Shown here in pieces: positions 8,001-16,750 of a stretch of 64,000 nucleotides of DNA. Positions within the stretch are counted from its first letter, which is position 1; every line of letters begins with the position of its first letter. The stretch comes from Anaerolineales bacterium (GTDB taxonomy: Bacteria; Chloroflexota; Anaerolineae; Anaerolineales; UBA11579): positions 61,799-125,798 of the forward strand of contig JAHCIJ010000002.1 in assembly GCA_026129255.1 (NCBI GenBank), written 5' to 3'. The notes under the pieces are model-generated. The model was not told where the DNA came from. It worked only from the letters and a program-made list of their open reading frames with translations, and searched no databases. Both the position numbers and the translations under genes were made by a program.

Positions 8001-9218
8001 ATGCCCTCCCTCTCTGATCGCCTCAAGGCCCTCGGCGTACAACTGGGCACCAAGCAACTGGAAGCCACGCCGCGCACCGCCGCTCACGGCATCGAGCAGG
8101 TCGTCCCCGGCCGCGTGCAGCCCACCGATTTCGGCGAGGCGTATGTGGTGGAGCACTTCATCCCCGCGGACGAGCCGCACGGCCAGCACCTGCTGCGCTT
8201 CCCGGAGGCGATGCAGCGCATGGCTGCGTGGGCTGGCGACACGCGCCTGGCACTGATCCCCGCCGAGCGCTTTCTGTTCCTCGACACCGAGGCCACTGGC
8301 CTGTGGGGCAGTGGCACAATGGCCTTTCTCATCGGCATCGGCCGCTTCGAGGGGGGCGGCTTCCGTTGCGTGCAACTGTTCCTGCGCGAGCCAGCTGAAG
8401 AGCGCGCCATGCAGCACCTGCTCGACCATGCCATCACGCCGGACGACGCCCTGGTGACCTTCAACGGCAAGAGCTTCGACCTGCCGCTGCTGGCCAACCG
8501 CTACCTCGCCAATGGCCAGCGCTCGCCGCTACGCGAGCTGCCGCATATTGATTTGCTCCACATTGCCCGCCGCCTTTGGAAGGACCTGCTGCCCAGCCGC
8601 GCCCTGGGTGACCTGGAGTCCCAACTGCTCGGCATCACGCGCACGGGCGAAGACTTGCCTGGTTGGCTGCTGCCGCAACTGTTCATGGACTATATGCACA
8701 CAGGGGATGCCCGCCCGCTGGCCGGAGCCTTCTACCACAACCGCATGGATGTGGTCAGCATGGCCTCGCTGCTGGAGCACATTGCGCGCAAGCTGGAGAC
8801 GCCGATGGAGCTGGTGCAGCACGGCAGCGAAATGGCCGCCATCGGGCGGCTGCTGGCGGATACTGGCTTCGCCGAAGAAGCCATCGAGGTATTCCAGGGC
8901 ACGCTCTCCATGGAGCTACCCGAGGACAAGCGCGGCCAGCTGCTGGAACGGTTGGCGCAGCTGTTCCGCCGCCGCGGCAACTACGAGGCGGCGCTGCAGC
9001 TGTGGCTGCAGGCCGCCGCCGACGGGCAGGTGTACGCCCATGTAGAAATTGCCAAGTACTACGAACACAAGACGCGCGAGTACACCCTGGCGCTGGAGTA
9101 CACGGTGACGGCGCTCAAAGTGGTGCGCCGCAAGCGGCCGACCCACTTTGAGCGCGTGCACTGGGAGCCGCAATTGCAGCAACGGGCGGCGCGGCTGGAG
9201 CGGAAGCTGGGGCAGTAA
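8001..9218 (+). CDS. MrfB/YprB-like DEDDh exonuclease
   Basis: 405-residue protein with an RNase H-like exonuclease domain (about 88-262) and a C-terminal TPR-like helical region (about 265-385). Catalytic residues follow the DEDDh pattern: Asp95 and Glu97 in FLDTEATG, Asp160 in FNGKSFDLP, and His246/Asp250 in HNRMD. In Bacillus subtilis the homologous MrfB works with helicase MrfA in excision of mitomycin C adducts; the neighbouring MrfA-like gene supports the same partnership. The genes are on one strand but separated by repeat elements and probably have separate leaderless starts. Metal-dependent 3'-5' exonuclease activity is expected from the family. Confidence 0.9.
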   Translation: MPSLSDRLKALGVQLGTKQLEATPRTAAHGIEQVVPGRVQPTDFGEAYVVEHFIPADEPHGQHLLRFPEAMQRMAAWAGDTRLALIPAERFLFLDTEATGLWGSGTMAFLIGIGRFEGGGFRCVQLFLREPAEERAMQHLLDHAITPDDALVTFNGKSFDLPLLANRYLANGQRSPLRELPHIDLLHIARRLWKDLLPSRALGDLESQLLGITRTGEDLPGWLLPQLFMDYMHTGDARPLAGAFYHNRMDVVSMASLLEHIARKLETPMELVQHGSEMAAIGRLLADTGFAEEAIEVFQGTLSMELPEDKRGQLLERLAQLFRRRGNYEAALQLWLQAAADGQVYAHVEIAKYYEHKTREYTLALEYTVTALKVVRRKRPTHFERVHWEPQLQQRAARLERKLGQ

Positions 9219-9296
9219 ATGCAGAATTATGTAACTTTCAAGAAAGCATCGTATAGCAATAACTAGTGTGGCCCTAATAAAAAACAGGTAGGGATT

Positions 9297-9989
9297 ATGA
9301 TTCTAGATTACATAGAGAAGCTAGAGCTTCCAGAATCTGACAGAGAGGCTCAATATGAAGCATGCATGGCATTGGCCCGATTGTCAGAAGGAATGGCATG
9401 GCTCGCTTCAGAAGTTAACAGAATTCAGAACGGGGTTAGATCTCGAGCTAATAAAGAGAGGTCTTCTGATGGTAAAGTCCCAATAGCCTCAATAGCTGGG
9501 GGAATAATGGACGAGGTGCCACTCGGTATTTTGTCAGGCGCCTTTAACTGGTACGCAATTTCAGCCTGCAATTATGCGAGATTGGTAGGGTGGATGATTT
9601 ATAGGGATAGTAAAAAAGCAAGAAGATATGTAGGACACGTTATGCCTAGACTCCTCCTTTATCGGAATAAAGTCGCTGCTCATCTCGCAATTACTGAGCC
9701 TTATCAAACTGACAACGAGGCTGACCTCGCTGCTAGTTTGTTGACGAATGTAATTTTCTTACAAGGATACTTGTTTGCTGCGGCAATAGAACCAATGATT
9801 GTTAGAAGTGGTGAGAATGTAAAAGTTAGTAACAAAATGGCCTGGAGCCTAACAATAGCTCATTCTCGACTCTCGAAACGCTGGTGGCCGAACGGAATAG
9901 AAAAAAGCTATCCATCTATAAGGCTTGAAGCAGGCAAACCTACTGGCTTTGAGGTCGATTGGTCCTACATAACCGAGGACGTTGTCTAA
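9297..9989 (+). CDS. Unknown AT-rich protein with RNx4H motif
   Basis: 230-residue protein not recognised by family. It is mainly helical and contains LLLYRNKVAAHLAI, where Arg123-Asn124-x4-His129 matches the R-[NDH]-x4-H signature of HEPN ribonucleases; similar 'RNK.AAH' motifs also occur in families with no shown activity, so this is a hint only. No signal peptide is evident. The ATG at 9297 has a weak AGGTAGGG upstream. Base composition and codon use are AT-richer than neighbours and resemble the DUF262 gene at 3200, suggesting transfer. It follows the MrfB-like gene by 78 bases without an obvious terminator. Confidence 0.7.
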   Translation: MILDYIEKLELPESDREAQYEACMALARLSEGMAWLASEVNRIQNGVRSRANKERSSDGKVPIASIAGGIMDEVPLGILSGAFNWYAISACNYARLVGWMIYRDSKKARRYVGHVMPRLLLYRNKVAAHLAITEPYQTDNEADLAASLLTNVIFLQGYLFAAAIEPMIVRSGENVKVSNKMAWSLTIAHSRLSKRWWPNGIEKSYPSIRLEAGKPTGFEVDWSYITEDVV

Positions 9990-10025
9990 GAGGCAAGAGC
10001 GCGCCATTCGCTCTCGGGCTGCCCC

Positions 10026-10074
10026 AGATTGCTTCGGTCGGCCGCATTTTACATGCGGCCTCGCTCGCAATGAC
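10026..10074 (-). repeat. Single TTGC-type repeat unit, reverse orientation
   Basis: Reads AGATTGCTTCGG...CTCGCTCGCAATGAC on the plus strand, with an inner GGCCGCAT/ATGCGGCC hairpin. It is one half-unit of the element at 7637-7745. It opens the gene-free stretch 9990-10540, which otherwise holds only the tandem array that follows. Confidence 0.7.
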
Positions 10075-10082
10075 GGGTTGTG

Positions 10083-10526
10083 CATCCTGAGCGGGTGCAA
10101 ACAGCACCACCAGCGTGCCGAACCCGTCTCAGCGAAGGATCCTTATAGGCATATCTTCTATGCAGCGCATCTTTATAGTTCATGCCAGCGAGGATCCCTC
10201 GCTCTGCTCGGGACGCACTACCCCGCGTGTCATCCTGAGCGGGTGCAAACAGCATCACCTGCGTGCCGAACCCACCTCAGCGAAGGATCCTTGTAGGCAT
10301 ATCTTCTATGCAGCGCGTCTTTATAGTTCATGCCAGCGAGGATCCCTCGCTGTGCTCGGGATGCACAGCCCCGTGTGTCATCCTGAGCGGGTACTAACAG
10401 AACTGCCTGCGCGCCGAACCCACCTCAGCGAAGGATCCTTATAGGCATGTCTTCTATGCAGAGCATCTTTATAGTTCATGCCAGCGAAGACCCTCGCTGT
10501 GCTCGGGAGGCACGATTGCGTAGGGC
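10083..10526. repeat. Three tandem 148-bp copies of the TCCT-type element
   Basis: Units start at 10083, 10231 and 10379, an exact 148-bp period; the last is slightly shorter. Each begins CATCCTGAGCGG, has CAGCGAAGGATCCTT in the first half and GCGAGGATCCCTCGCT near the end, and closes with CTCGGGA(C/T)GCAC. The reading frames across it reflect the repeat and are not credible genes. A diverged two-copy array of the same unit is at 21087. Confidence 0.9.
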
Positions 10527-10540
10527 GGGTCACCCCGCCC

Positions 10541-11551
10541 CTACACTGCCAGCGCCACCACCTTCAGCGGCGGCTTGCCATCCAGGCTGGGGAAATCGGC
10601 CTCGGGTGAAATCCATTCAACATCGCGGATGGGGCGGCCAGCTTTGGCGGCGCTGCGTTGAAGCTGCGCCAGCCAGCCGCCGCGCTCCACGGCGGCCACG
10701 TTGTTGCAGCAGTACAGCGTGCCGCCTTCAACGGTGGCCAGCAAGGCGGGTTTGAAGACAGACGGGTAATCGTTTACTAAATCCACGACGCCGAACGGGC
10801 TCTTGGCATAACGCGGCGGGTCTAAGAAGACAATATCGAACTGCTGCGGCGCCAGCTTGGGGAAAGCGGGCATGCGCTTGCCGCGCACAAACTGCGGCTG
10901 GCCGATGCCCGCCAGCTGGCGCACGGCGGGAAAGACATCGCTCTTAATGAAATCAGGCTGGATGCGCAGCGTGTTCAGCTCGGCATTTTGCTGGCCGGCG
11001 GCGAGAGTGCTGGCGGCGAAATCTATATTGACGACCTGGCGGGCACCCGCTACTGCGGCGGCGATACCGACGCTACACGTGTAGGCGAACAGGTTGAGCA
11101 GGGATTTGCCCGCCGCGGCCTGCATGATGTGGCGGCGGCCAGCACGCATATCCAGGAAGAGCCAGGGGTCCTGCCCGTCATGACGGGCCTGCACCTGATA
11201 GCGCACGCCCAGTTCGCGTGCGGTGTGCGGCTGGGCAGCAACCTGCTGCCGCTCGGCGGGCAGCGGGTTGCGGATGCGGGAGTTCTTCTGGCTGCGGTCA
11301 TTGTAGATGGGCGTTAGCGCCGGAAACGCTTCAGCATAAAACGTCTCGATGGCGCTCAGTTCATCGGGCGAAAGGGGCTGATGAAATGTCTGTACTAGCA
11401 GTAAGTCGCCATAGCGATCGATCGTCAGGCCGGGCTGGCCTTCGGCGGTGCCGTGGAACAGGCGGTAGCAGTCCGTATCTTCGCTGTGTAGCTGCGACAG
11501 GAGAGCTGCACGCGCCTCAAGAGCGGCTGCCAGCAGGCGCGGCAGCGCCAT
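10541..11551 (-). CDS. RlmI-like class I rRNA methyltransferase
   Basis: 336-residue SAM-dependent methyltransferase of the COG1092 group (RlmI/RlmK C-terminal type), expected to methylate 23S rRNA. The N-terminal part (about 20-100) has the SPOUT-like AEGQPGLTIDRYGD segment. The Rossmann core has NLFAYTCSVGIAAA (SAM loop, about 170-183), NIDFA, and motif IV LDPPRYAKS. The N-terminal PUA domain of E. coli RlmI seems absent. The ATG overlaps the stop of the upstream lipoprotein gene by one base (TGATG), so translation is probably coupled. It is the last gene of the run 16608-10541. Confidence 0.85.
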   Translation of the reverse strand: MALPRLLAAALEARAALLSQLHSEDTDCYRLFHGTAEGQPGLTIDRYGDLLLVQTFHQPLSPDELSAIETFYAEAFPALTPIYNDRSQKNSRIRNPLPAERQQVAAQPHTARELGVRYQVQARHDGQDPWLFLDMRAGRRHIMQAAAGKSLLNLFAYTCSVGIAAAVAGARQVVNIDFAASTLAAGQQNAELNTLRIQPDFIKSDVFPAVRQLAGIGQPQFVRGKRMPAFPKLAPQQFDIVFLDPPRYAKSPFGVVDLVNDYPSVFKPALLATVEGGTLYCCNNVAAVERGGWLAQLQRSAAKAGRPIRDVEWISPEADFPSLDGKPPLKVVALAV

Positions 11552-12258
11552 CAGGGAGCGTAGCTTTCGGCCAGGATCGCCTGGCCCGCGCCGCCTTGCA
11601 GGCAGGCCAGCACGCTGCGCGCCGCGCCCTGCGGCGCCTGGGCCGCCAGGGCCAGCACGGGCAGGCTGACGTTGAAGTCAAACGCGCGGATGCTGTCATC
11701 GGTCCAGGCGGCGGGCAGCAGCCCGGCGGCGCCGGTGTTGCCTGCAACATTCTGCAACACCGCGTCTGGCCCAAAAGCGATGAGCGCTTGCCCGCTGAAG
11801 GCGCCGCGCACCACGTTGCTGCTGAACGCTTGCACGGTCTCGTCGCTGCTCGGCGGCAGGAACAGCCATACATCGGCATCTGGCCCGCCCACATCGGCCC
11901 AGTTACGGATGCGCCCACTTAGAAGATCGGCAGCTTGCAGGGAACTAAGCGTGGTCATGCTTAAGTTGCCGGAAGCTACCAGCAGGATGCGCTCTTCAGC
12001 TAAGCGTGCCGCAAACGGAGCGTTGCGGTCACCGCCCAGGCGGATGTACAGGTCGTAGTCGGAATAATCGATCTGCGAGGGATAAATAGAGTCGATCGTC
12101 ACCGCCACACTGCCGTCTGTGGGCAGGCATGCCATCACGGCTTCGGCCACCGGATAGGTTGCAGGGCTGATCGCCAGACGCAAAGGCTGTGGCTCGGCGG
12201 CGGGTGACCCGCAGCCAGCCAGGATCAGAGCGACAAAGACGAAGAGAAGCTTTCTCAT
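11551..12258 (-). CDS. Lipoprotein, PBP-like substrate-binding domain
   Basis: 235-residue lipoprotein. The start at 12258 gives MRKLLFVFVALILAGC, a clean signal peptide with lipobox LAGC (Cys at residue 16). The mature part resembles the phosphate/molybdate-type periplasmic binding proteins (PBP-like: LRLAISPATYPVAEAV near the N-terminus, LLSGRIRNWADVGGPDADVW in the middle), but no transporter genes are next to it. It overlaps uppP upstream by four bases (ATGA) and the methyltransferase downstream by one base, so it is part of a tightly coupled operon. Ligand unknown. Confidence 0.75.
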   Translation of the reverse strand: MRKLLFVFVALILAGCGSPAAEPQPLRLAISPATYPVAEAVMACLPTDGSVAVTIDSIYPSQIDYSDYDLYIRLGGDRNAPFAARLAEERILLVASGNLSMTTLSSLQAADLLSGRIRNWADVGGPDADVWLFLPPSSDETVQAFSSNVVRGAFSGQALIAFGPDAVLQNVAGNTGAAGLLPAAWTDDSIRAFDFNVSLPVLALAAQAPQGAARSVLACLQGGAGQAILAESYAP

Positions 12259-13058
12259 TGCAGCAACAGGATAAGGATACCCAAAGCTGTGCAATAGATG
12301 GCGAATGGATAGAAGGAATGCGTGGCTAGGTAGCCCAACAACCAGCGAATGGCAGCGTACCCCATCAGTGCCGCGGCAACGAAACCGACGGCGATGGGCA
12401 GCAGCAGGCTGCCCGCCTCTGGCAGGCTGCCCAGCTGCAGCCAGGCCACAACGCCCGCGGCGGGCATGATCGGCACCGACATCAGAAAGGCGAAGCGAGC
12501 CGCCTGGCGGCGATCCAGATCGCGCACCATGCCACCAAACAAGGTGGAAGCAGAGCGTGAGACCGCGGGCAGCAGGGCAATGATCTGGGCCGCGCCGATC
12601 CACAGCGCGTCTTTGGTGGTGAGCTCGCTCAGTTGGCGCTGCTTCTTGCCCAGCCACTCGGCGGCCACCAGCAGCAACCCGTTCACGATGAGAAAGATGG
12701 CAGTGAAGGCCATGCTGGAGAATTTGTCCATGCTGTCTTGGATGAGCCAACCCACCACCACGGCGGGCAGCATGGAGAGCAGCACCAGCCAGCCCAGGCG
12801 CGCGTTCGGGCTGGTGCGGCGCGTGCGCAGCCCTGCCCACATGTCTCTGCCGATAGCGATCAGGTCTTTGAAGAAATAGGCCACCACGGCTACCCAGGTG
12901 CCTAGCTGGATGAGCACATCGAACACAAATGCCGCCGTGTCTTCGGCGGGCAGGCCCAACAGGGCGCGGGCAAGAATGAGATGACCAGAGCTGGAGACCG
13001 GCAAAAATTCAGTGAGCCCCTGCACGATGCCGAGCAGGGCGGCTTGGATCAGTGTCAT
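12255..13058 (-). CDS. uppP: Undecaprenyl-diphosphatase
   Basis: 267-residue integral membrane enzyme (BacA/UppP) that dephosphorylates undecaprenyl pyrophosphate to recycle the lipid carrier for peptidoglycan and other cell-surface polymers. Diagnostic segments: GIVQGLTEFLPVSSSGHLIL near the N-terminus, the AVSRSAST loop with the catalytic Arg/Ser/His-type residues, and about eight hydrophobic helices. An ATG at 13067 is also in frame, but GAGGA is too close to it and well placed for the ATG at 13058, so the shorter form is given. It overlaps the lipoprotein gene by four bases. Confidence 0.95.
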   Translation of the reverse strand: MTLIQAALLGIVQGLTEFLPVSSSGHLILARALLGLPAEDTAAFVFDVLIQLGTWVAVVAYFFKDLIAIGRDMWAGLRTRRTSPNARLGWLVLLSMLPAVVVGWLIQDSMDKFSSMAFTAIFLIVNGLLLVAAEWLGKKQRQLSELTTKDALWIGAAQIIALLPAVSRSASTLFGGMVRDLDRRQAARFAFLMSVPIMPAAGVVAWLQLGSLPEAGSLLLPIAVGFVAAALMGYAAIRWLLGYLATHSFYPFAIYCTALGILILLLQ

Positions 13059-13127
13059 GGAATACATATCCTCGTGGAATTGTTGCCACAGCCACCTGCA
13101 AGCGGTAGCCGTGTGCCAGTAAGTATC

Positions 13128-14246
13128 TTACCTGAGGCTGGCGCGGTGCTGGGCTTGCAGCGCGGCGGCCACCTGCGGCAAGCTGCCATCCAGAATGGCG
13201 GCGCGCAGATCCTTGGCGATATGGATAAGGGTATAGAGATTATGGATCGAGAGCAACGTGCCCGCCAGCATCTCCTTGACGATGATCAGGTGGCGCAGAT
13301 AGGCGCGTGTGAACGTACGGCAGGTGTAGCAGCCGCAGCCTGTATCGATGGGGTTGGGATCGCGGGCGAACTCAGCGTTCTTGAGGTTGAGGCGGCCGCC
13401 GGAGCGCAGGAAGACGGCATTGGTGCGGCCAAGGCGCGTGGGCAGCACGCAATCGAAGATGTCCACACCGCGCTGGATGCACTGCACCAAGTCTTCGGGC
13501 GTGCCTACCCCCATCAGGTAGCGCGGCTTGTGGGCCGGCAGGATCGGATCCACCACGTCCAGCATGGCGTGCATGTCCTCCTTGCTCTCGCCCACAGAGA
13601 GGCCGCCAATGGCGTTGCCGGGCAGGTCCATACTGGCCACAAACTCGGCGGACTGGGCGCGTAGCTCAGGCCACACCCCGCCTTGCACGATGCCGAACAG
13701 CGCCTGGTCGCCGCGGCGCTTGGCGGCGATGCAGCGTTCCAGCCAGGCGTGCGTACGCTGCATGGCGCGTGCATTGTAGGCGCGGTCGCTCGGCTCGGCG
13801 CATTCGTCAAAGGCCATGATGATGTCCGCCCCCAGATTTTCTTGGATGGCCATCACAGATTCAGGCGTGAAGCGATGCAGCGAGCCATCAATATGGCTGC
13901 GGAAGTCTACGCCGTCGTCATCCACCGAGCGAGTTTGGGAGAGCGAGAAGACCTGGAAACCGCCGGAGTCGGTCAAGATCGGGTGAGGCCATTGCATAAA
14001 GTTGTGCAGGCCGCCCATCTCGGCCACCAGCGCGTCGCCGGGGCGCAGGAAGAGGTGGTATGTGTTGGAGAGCACCAGGCTGGCGCCCATCTCGTGCAGC
14101 TGCGCGGGCGTCACGGCTTTGACCGTGGCGGCGGTACCCACTGGCGCAAAGACTGGCGTAAGCAGTTCGCCATGCGGGGTGGCAAAGCGGCCGGCACGGG
14201 CGCGGCCGCTTTGGGCTTCCAGTGTAAATTTGAAATCGAAGCTCAT
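13128..14246 (-). CDS. tgt: tRNA-guanine transglycosylase
   Basis: 372-residue enzyme that swaps guanine-34 of tRNAs with GUN anticodons for preQ1, the first tRNA-level step of queuosine synthesis. Present are DSGGFQVFSLS (catalytic Asp region), GGLSVGESKED, LPTRLGRTNA and the zinc site CGCYTC...H in the C-terminal third. The start (MSFDFKFTLEAQ) lies one base after the stop of the SLC13 permease gene, indicating a shared transcript. The next pathway enzyme, queA, is at 35567; other queuosine genes are not in view. Length is normal for the family. Confidence 0.96.
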   Translation of the reverse strand: MSFDFKFTLEAQSGRARAGRFATPHGELLTPVFAPVGTAATVKAVTPAQLHEMGASLVLSNTYHLFLRPGDALVAEMGGLHNFMQWPHPILTDSGGFQVFSLSQTRSVDDDGVDFRSHIDGSLHRFTPESVMAIQENLGADIIMAFDECAEPSDRAYNARAMQRTHAWLERCIAAKRRGDQALFGIVQGGVWPELRAQSAEFVASMDLPGNAIGGLSVGESKEDMHAMLDVVDPILPAHKPRYLMGVGTPEDLVQCIQRGVDIFDCVLPTRLGRTNAVFLRSGGRLNLKNAEFARDPNPIDTGCGCYTCRTFTRAYLRHLIIVKEMLAGTLLSIHNLYTLIHIAKDLRAAILDGSLPQVAAALQAQHRASLR

Positions 14247-14247
14247 C

Positions 14248-16608
14248 TTAGTTGGGCCAGAAGTAGGGTACTGCCACCACGGCGATCGCCAGTGAGAGCA
14301 GGGTGAGCGGCAGGCCGAGGCGGAAATAATCGCCGAAACGATAACCACCCGGACCCATGACCAGCAGATTGGCGGGGTGCCCGGTGGGGGTGAGGAAGGG
14401 CAGCGAGGCGCCCAGAGCGATGGAGATGAGTATGGCCTGGGGCGAAAGGGCCAGCACGCTCTGCCCACCGAGGGCAATGCTCGACACCAGCACGACCACC
14501 ACCGCGGTGGGGATGAACTGGGCGGCCAAGTTGCTGGCCAGGAACAGCGCCGCGATCAGCAGCGGCGCCTGCCACGTGCCCGCCGAGGCAAACAAAATAT
14601 TCCCGAGATAGGCGGCTGTGCCGGTACGCTCCAGGGCGATACCGAGCGGCAGCATGCCCGCAATCAGGAAGATGGCAGGCCACTGAATGGCGCGGTGGGC
14701 TTCTTCCATAGTAAGGCAGCGCGAGATCACCATCAGCGCCGCACCCGCCACAGCGGCGATCTCGATGGGCAACACACCCAGGCCAACGCAAGTGACTACG
14801 GCCAGCATGATGGCTACCGCCAGCAGAGCCTTCTCTTTGCGCGGTGCTTCTTGCAACTCAGGTGAAGTGATGAGGAACTCGCCACTCTCGGCCAGCAGCT
14901 TAATACGGTTGCGGTTGCCGTGGATCAGCAGCGTATCCCCGGCGTGCAGTGGCATCTTGCGCAGGTTGTAGCGATAAGGTTTGCCACGGCGCCAGATGGC
15001 CAGCACGTTGAGCCCGTAATGCTCACGGAAATGAATATCGTGCAAGGACTTGTCTTTGATACCTGCGTGGGGCGAGATGACCACTTCGGCCAGCCCGACT
15101 TCATCGTTCTCCAAGTCTTCGGGCCGCGGGATGGCCGAAGTGGTGATCACCAGCTCTTGCATGGCGTGCAACAGCTCCACATCCTCGGCGCGGCCTTCCA
15201 CCAGCAGCTGGTCGCCGGCTCGCAGACGCTCGCTGGGGCGCGGCATCAGGAGGGTCTTGCCTCCGCGCAGGATGCTGAGCACAGACAGACCCAGCGCATC
15301 GGCCAGGTCGCCTTCGGCCAGGCTGAGCCCATCCAGGCGTGAGTTCTCGGGCACGGCTAGCAATTGCAGGCGGTCTTGCAAGTGGTACTCAGAAAGATCG
15401 CTTGTGGACACACTAAAGTCGGACGACTCATTGAGCTTGGGCAACTGCTTGCGGTTGGTTTGCAGCAGCAAGCGGTCACCGGCTTGCAGGGGCAGGTTTT
15501 GGAAGTTGGTGCGGATAAGGCGCTCGCCGCGGCGGATGGCGAGCACGTTGGCCTTGTATTGCTTGCGGAAGTCCATGCGCGAGAGGGTTTGCTCCTCCAG
15601 CGGGGAGTCAGGCGTGATCTCGACTTCAAGCAATGAAACCTGTGGTGAGATCAGATCACGGATCATTTGCGCGGGGTCGCTGTGGTTGGCTGCCTCTGGC
15701 GCCAGCAGCATGAGGGTTTGCCCTTCGATGAGTTGCTGCAGCAGTTCAACGCGGCCCAGCACCAGCAGCTCGTCGCCGCCGCGCAGCAGCGTATCCGGCG
15801 TGGGGGAGAAGCGCGGCCGCCCATCACGCGAGATGCCGATGACGTTGAGCTTGAGCGCCGCGCCCAGGCGGCTGGCGCTCAGCGGACGCCCAGCCAAAGC
15901 GCTGTTGGCGGGCAGCTGCACGCTGAATAGACGCTCCTCCAGATCAAACAGCTGCCCGGTTTCGTAGGCCAACTGGCTCATGCGCAAGGCCGAAGTGCGT
16001 TTGGGCGTGAGGCGTGGGCCGAACAAGGCCAGGAAGGCGATACCGGCCAGGGTGATTGGCAGACCCACGCGGGCAAAATCAAAGAAGGCGAAGGGGGTGT
16101 GCCCCAGCTCGCTGAGCGCATTGCTCACCAGCAGGTTGGAGGCGTTGCTGATGAGTGTGTTGGTGCCGCCCAGCAGGGTGCCAAAGGCGATGGGCATCAG
16201 TAGATTGGAGGTGAGCAGGCCGCGCTTCTTGGCGATCTGGCTCACTACCGGCAGCATCATTACGATGATGCCGGTGCTGCTCATCACGGCTGAGAAGCTG
16301 GCCACCATGAACAGGATGGCTGCCACCAGGGTGACCTCGCTTTTGCCGCCCATGCGGTTGAGGCGGCGGCCCAGCCAGTTGGCAACGCCGGTGCGCCCCA
16401 GCCCGGCGCTGAGGATGAGCATGGCCCAGATCGTGACCACGGCCGGGTTACTGAAGCCGGAGAAGGCCTCTGCTGGTGTAATGATCTGGCTCAACCCCAA
16501 GCCGAGCAGCACCAGGATGCCGATGAGATCGGCGCGGAAACGTTCAGTAACCAGCAGCAGTACGGCTACAGACAAAATGCCCAGGGTGAGGGCAATTTCT
16601 GGTGTCAT
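14248..16608 (-). CDS. SLC13-type permease with four TrkA-C (RCK) domains
   Basis: 786-residue inner-membrane transporter of the ArsB/SLC13 (DASS, ion transporter) superfamily. About 190 N-terminal residues form hydrophobic helices, including the VMSSTGIIVMML re-entrant motif. A long soluble insert (about 205-570) follows, with four RCK_C-like segments, each ending in a 'G-D-x-L-L-[VIL]' strand (LLRGGDELLVLG, LQAGDRLLLQT, LRAGDQLLVEG, LHAGDTLLIHG). The C-terminal helices contain PTGHPANLLVMGPGGY. Typical relatives have two such domains. Sulfate, dicarboxylate or another anion are possible substrates; no specificity is visible. First gene of the operon with tgt and perhaps uppP. Confidence 0.88.
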   Translation of the reverse strand: MTPEIALTLGILSVAVLLLVTERFRADLIGILVLLGLGLSQIITPAEAFSGFSNPAVVTIWAMLILSAGLGRTGVANWLGRRLNRMGGKSEVTLVAAILFMVASFSAVMSSTGIIVMMLPVVSQIAKKRGLLTSNLLMPIAFGTLLGGTNTLISNASNLLVSNALSELGHTPFAFFDFARVGLPITLAGIAFLALFGPRLTPKRTSALRMSQLAYETGQLFDLEERLFSVQLPANSALAGRPLSASRLGAALKLNVIGISRDGRPRFSPTPDTLLRGGDELLVLGRVELLQQLIEGQTLMLLAPEAANHSDPAQMIRDLISPQVSLLEVEITPDSPLEEQTLSRMDFRKQYKANVLAIRRGERLIRTNFQNLPLQAGDRLLLQTNRKQLPKLNESSDFSVSTSDLSEYHLQDRLQLLAVPENSRLDGLSLAEGDLADALGLSVLSILRGGKTLLMPRPSERLRAGDQLLVEGRAEDVELLHAMQELVITTSAIPRPEDLENDEVGLAEVVISPHAGIKDKSLHDIHFREHYGLNVLAIWRRGKPYRYNLRKMPLHAGDTLLIHGNRNRIKLLAESGEFLITSPELQEAPRKEKALLAVAIMLAVVTCVGLGVLPIEIAAVAGAALMVISRCLTMEEAHRAIQWPAIFLIAGMLPLGIALERTGTAAYLGNILFASAGTWQAPLLIAALFLASNLAAQFIPTAVVVVLVSSIALGGQSVLALSPQAILISIALGASLPFLTPTGHPANLLVMGPGGYRFGDYFRLGLPLTLLSLAIAVVAVPYFWPN

Positions 16609-16700
16609 AGAGGGTATACAGGTCCAGCAAGCAAGGAAAGTAGCATGTAGAACAGAAATTATACCGTTGGGCTCTGTGCAGGCGGCCGGAGGGCTGCTGA

Positions 16701-16706
16701 TATAAT
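16701..16706 (+). promoter_or_regulatory. -10 box of the lysine 6-transaminase gene
   Basis: Perfect TATAAT 44 bases before the ATG; the leader ends with an AAGGAAG ribosome-binding site. No good -35 is visible at normal spacing. Confidence 0.5.
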
Positions 16707-16750
16707 CAACTTGTTAAGAAAATCCCCCTCTACTTCACTTAAGGAAGCCC

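Noticed and set aside
9982..10444. Overlapping small proteins across the 148-bp repeats
   Set aside because: They repeat with the DNA period in a frame-independent way and have no start signals; they reflect the repeat.
10083..10526. CRISPR array
   Set aside because: Units are 148 bp and nearly identical along their whole length with no unique spacers, and no cas genes are present.
11218..11922. Plus-strand open frames opposite the methyltransferase and lipoprotein genes
   Set aside because: No conserved motif; the minus strand has overlapping, coupled genes.
13683..14306. Long open frame on the plus strand opposite tgt
   Set aside because: It is the antisense of a fully conserved enzyme, has His/Gln/Arg-rich shadow composition and no start signals.
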